Assembly: GCF_026094475.1 (NCBI RefSeq)
Contig: NZ_JAPELL010000001.1
Coordinates: 653,171-717,170, forward strand
Reading direction: 5' to 3'
Length of the DNA: 64,000 nt
From: Homoserinimonas sedimenticola
GTDB taxonomy: Bacteria > Actinomycetota > Actinomycetes > Actinomycetales > Microbacteriaceae
Below, one piece after another: positions 63,053 through 64,000 of the stretch (position 1 is its first letter; each line of letters opens with the position of its first letter). The notes under the pieces are model-generated. The model had not been told where the DNA came from. It searched no databases and saw only the letters and a program-made list of their open reading frames with translations. The translations under genes were made by a program, and so were the position numbers.

Positions 63053-64000
63053 CTACTGCTGCTGCGCCCTCTCGAGCACGAGCTCTCGCACGCGTGCGGC
63101 ATCCGCCTGGCCCTTCATCGCCTTCATGACGGCACCGATGACCGCACCGGCGGCCTGTACCTTGCCGTCACGAATCTTCTGAAGCACATCGGGTTGCGAC
63201 TGGAGAGCCTCGTCAATCGCCGCGACCAGCGCGCCGTCATCCGAGACCACGGCAAGCCCGCGGGCCTTCGTGACCTCCTGCGGCGAGCCCTCGCCCGCGA
63301 TCACGCCCTCGAGCACCTGGCGCGCGAGGCGGTCGGTGAGCTCGCCGTCCTCGACCATCGCCACGAGCTCGGAGACGTGCGCCGGCGAGACGAGAGTCCC
63401 GGCATCGACACCCCTGTCGTTGGCGATACGAGCGATCTCGCCCGTCCACCACTTGCGCGCGGCATGAGCGGATGCACCGGCCGCCGTGGTCGCCTCGACC
63501 TCGCTGAGCAGACCCGAGTTGACGACATCCTGGAATTCCAGGGCGGTGAAGCCCCAGGCCTCCTTGAGGCGGCGTCGACGCACCGCTGGCGCCTCGGGCA
63601 GGGCCGCCCGCAGCTCCTCGATCAGCTCACGCGAGGGCTCAACGGGCAGCAGGTCGGGCTCGGGGAAGTAGCGGTAGTCGTCGGCGTCGCTCTTCGGGCG
63701 CCCCGCCGAGGTGACGCCCGTGTCCTCGTGCCAGTGGCGCGTCTCCTGGATGATCGTGCCGCCCTTCGCAAGGATGGCCGCCTGGCGCTGGATCTCGTAG
63801 CGGATGGCCCGCTCGACGCTGCGAAGACTGTTGACGTTCTTCGTCTCCGTGCGGGTGCCGAGCGGGGCCGGCTCCTCACCGGGAGCGGTGCGCGGCCGCA
63901 GCGACACGTTGGCGTCACAACGCAGGTTGCCCCGCTCCATGCGAGCCTCGGAGATGCCGAGACCGATCACGATGTCGCGGATGGCGGCGACATACGCCTT
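63053..64000 (-). CDS. gatB: GatB, aspartyl/glutamyl-tRNA amidotransferase subunit B (5' part outside window)
   Basis: C-terminal 315 residues of the GatB subunit, whose start lies beyond base 64000. Seen: KAYVAAIRDIVIGLGISEARMERGNLRCDANVSLRP (tRNA-interacting and kinase-like region), GTRTETKNVNSLRSVERAI, ETRHWHEDTGVTSAGRPKSDADDYRYFPEPDLLPV (phosphate-transfer region), and the C-terminal GatB/YqeY helical domain VSELVAMVEDGELTDRLARQVL...GALVAAIDEALQSQPDVLQKIRDGKVQAAGAVIG. Together with GatA and GatC it converts Glu-tRNA(Gln) and Asp-tRNA(Asn) to the amidated forms. Confidence 0.96.
   Translation of the reverse strand, partial: KAYVAAIRDIVIGLGISEARMERGNLRCDANVSLRPRTAPGEEPAPLGTRTETKNVNSLRSVERAIRYEIQRQAAILAKGGTIIQETRHWHEDTGVTSAGRPKSDADDYRYFPEPDLLPVEPSRELIEELRAALPEAPAVRRRRLKEAWGFTALEFQDVVNSGLLSEVEATTAAGASAHAARKWWTGEIARIANDRGVDAGTLVSPAHVSELVAMVEDGELTDRLARQVLEGVIAGEGSPQEVTKARGLAVVSDDGALVAAIDEALQSQPDVLQKIRDGKVQAAGAVIGAVMKAMKGQADAARVRELVLERAQQQ

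Overview
The window is about 70% GC, densely packed, and dominated by gene families typical of Actinobacteria: the ClpS-DUF2017-zincin trio, DUF3097, an Rv2578c-type radical SAM protein, actinobacterial CtaG, SatD and DUF6412 beside a short YidC. Codon choice and these families suggest a high-GC actinobacterium, most likely Microbacteriaceae. That placement is an inference from content. No 16S rRNA gene is present. I see no phage, insertion sequence, plasmid or CRISPR feature.

Layout. 1-5.1 kb: a partial tRNA-Arg, oligoribonuclease, tRNA-His, clpS-DUF2017-zincin, DNA polymerase IV, an M23 peptidase and YceI. 5.1-9.7 kb: a CDF metal transporter, then divergent ku and ligD (non-homologous end joining). 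9.7-15.8 kb: an SDR, zapE, an acyl-CoA ligase, glycerol kinase and a 57-residue membrane protein. 16.0-30.8 kb: a complete Wzx/Wzy-type exopolysaccharide locus. It has a polyprenyl glycosylphosphotransferase, a leftward block of glycosyltransferases plus an acetyltransferase, and a rightward block with Wzz-like, Wzy-like, glycosyltransferase, Wzx flippase, beta-helix lipoprotein and pyruvyl transferase. 30.8-34.6 kb: small housekeeping and hypothetical genes, including a radical SAM gene with an almost perfect LexA/SOS box 9 bp before its start.

34.6-48.6 kb is the most striking region. Thirteen leftward genes, none separated by more than 5 nt and most overlapping by 1-4 nt, encode a Tat-exported small subunit and a GMC flavoprotein (gluconate-2-dehydrogenase type), two cupredoxins, a caa3-type cytochrome oxidase (subunit II with a fused cytochrome c, subunit I with a fused subunit III-like domain), a cytochrome c lipoprotein, and part of the System I cytochrome c maturation machinery (CcmC, E, F, G and a CcmH-CcmI fusion). 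ccmA, ccmB and ccmD are absent. A CtaG copper chaperone is divergent, and the shared 200-bp gap carries 10-bp repeats spaced 14-15 bp apart. The unit reads as an extracytoplasmic dehydrogenase wired to its own oxygen reductase, bypassing the quinone pool, and encoding much of its own assembly apparatus.

48.6-64 kb: a methyltransferase whose start lies in a 15-bp repeat array, an ankyrin protein, YdeI-like, YidC, DUF6412, two dehydrogenases, a DUF4097 lipoprotein, DUF503, NAD(P)H-hydrate epimerase, an Xre regulator with a membrane partner, a phosphoesterase, a GerW-like protein, an NYN protein, a satDE-like pair bracketed by two matching palindromes, an LLM oxidoreductase, a Ser/Thr kinase and the 3' part of gatB. 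Every gap between genes is shorter than 300 bp; those with recognisable structure are listed. I annotated from the sequence alone, so family names rest on motif recognition and not on database searches.
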